From Gammaproteobacteria bacterium (GTDB lineage: Bacteria > Pseudomonadota > Gammaproteobacteria > Chromatiales > Sedimenticolaceae), in contig JAGRHE010000049.1 of the NCBI GenBank assembly GCA_020445165.1, forward strand, positions 1 to 15,046: a stretch of DNA of 15,046 nucleotides, read 5' to 3'. Shown piece after piece: positions 14,755 through 15,046 of this stretch. Within the stretch, counting starts at the first letter, position 1, and each line of letters starts with the position of its first letter. The notes below the pieces were generated by a model. That model saw nothing but the letters and a program-made list of their open reading frames with translations, did no database searches and was not told the origin of the DNA. Position numbers and translations under genes: made by a program.

Positions 14755-15046
14755 CGGCGAAAAACGCCTTTTACGCACAATCCGGCGGTGTGACCGCCGT
14801 AATCAACGCCTCCGCTGCCGGTGTGATCGAGGCCGCGCGCGCCCACCCGGACAAAATCGCCAACGTGTATGCCGGCCGTAACGGCATCATCGGCGCACTG
14901 ACCGAAGACCTGGTCGACACCAGCAAAGAGTCGGCCGAGGACATCGCCGCGCTCAAGCACACCCCGTCCGGCGGCTTTGGATCCTGCCGCTTCAAGCTCA
15001 AGAGCCTGGAAGACAACAAGCGTGAGTACGAACGCCTGATCGAGGT
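14751..15046 (+). CDS. pfp: 6-phosphofructokinase, PPi-dependent type (partial, 5' end)
   Basis: ATG 14751 is preceded by GAGGGA at 14739-14744, and 98 codons are visible before the window ends. The N-terminus AQSGGVTAVINASAAGVIEAA is the PPi-PFK version of the first phosphate-binding loop (ATP-type enzymes have GGDAPGMN). HTPSGGFGSCRFKLK matches the next conserved block of the same subfamily. The enzyme would interconvert fructose-6-phosphate and fructose-1,6-bisphosphate in the cytoplasm using pyrophosphate, a reversible step in glycolysis, gluconeogenesis or pentose-phosphate recycling. The GGDGS-region residue that finally decides between PPi and ATP is outside the window, so donor specificity is inferred. 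It is coupled to the 53-aa ORF and divergent from the kinase fusion. Confidence 0.88.
   Translation, partial: MTAKNAFYAQSGGVTAVINASAAGVIEAARAHPDKIANVYAGRNGIIGALTEDLVDTSKESAEDIAALKHTPSGGFGSCRFKLKSLEDNKREYERLIE

Overview
The window looks like chromosomal DNA from a GC-rich gammaproteobacterium, probably near the Chromatiales or related sulfur- or C1-metabolising lineages. That placement is an inference. It rests on a TldD/PmbA protease tail beside a GloA-type glyoxalase, heavy use of two-component and c-di-GMP signalling, and a PPi-type phosphofructokinase divergent from a nucleoside monophosphate kinase. No rRNA, tRNA, CRISPR array, insertion sequence or integrase was recognised.

Left end (1-835, + strand): the 3' end of pmbA (TldE metalloprotease), an intact gloA with all four metal ligands, and a 73-residue hypothetical protein. 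A short spacer follows (836-921) holding a perfect 7-bp inverted repeat.

Centre (about 922-9271, + strand): a tightly packed signalling operon. A giant hybrid sensor kinase has a type-1 periplasmic-binding-protein remnant, three tandem SBP_bac_3 domains, one transmembrane segment, four PAS domains, HisKA, HATPase, two receivers and an HPt domain. It is followed after 3 bp by a REC-HisKA_3-HATPase kinase, which overlaps by ATGA a NarL/FixJ response regulator. Together they would form a multi-step phosphorelay that senses periplasmic small molecules. As read, the locus is damaged in three places. The sensor has lost its signal peptide and the first half of its outermost binding domain, it is split by a frameshift near 4606, and the response regulator is frameshifted inside its last helices near 9193. 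Either the operon is decaying or the assembly has indels here; the missing 5' end is harder to blame on sequencing.

Right of centre (9272-12748, + strand): a 354-bp gap without a convincing gene, then a 279-residue protein joining a winged-helix-like domain to a FlgO/TolB-N-like domain. Next comes a six-pass membrane GGDEF-EAL protein whose GGDEF motif is degenerate (GSDEL) and whose EAL site is intact, so it probably degrades c-di-GMP.

Right end (12860-15046): on the minus strand, a divergent adenylate-kinase-family protein carries a roughly 180-240 residue Lys/Ala-rich histone-H1-like tail. This fusion, together with an altered AMP-binding site, is the most unusual single gene of the window. 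Divergent from it lies a 326-bp regulatory region with a 26-bp near-palindrome and an intrinsic-terminator-like hairpin. It leads into a 53-residue ORF whose stop overlaps the start of a PPi-dependent 6-phosphofructokinase gene running off the window.
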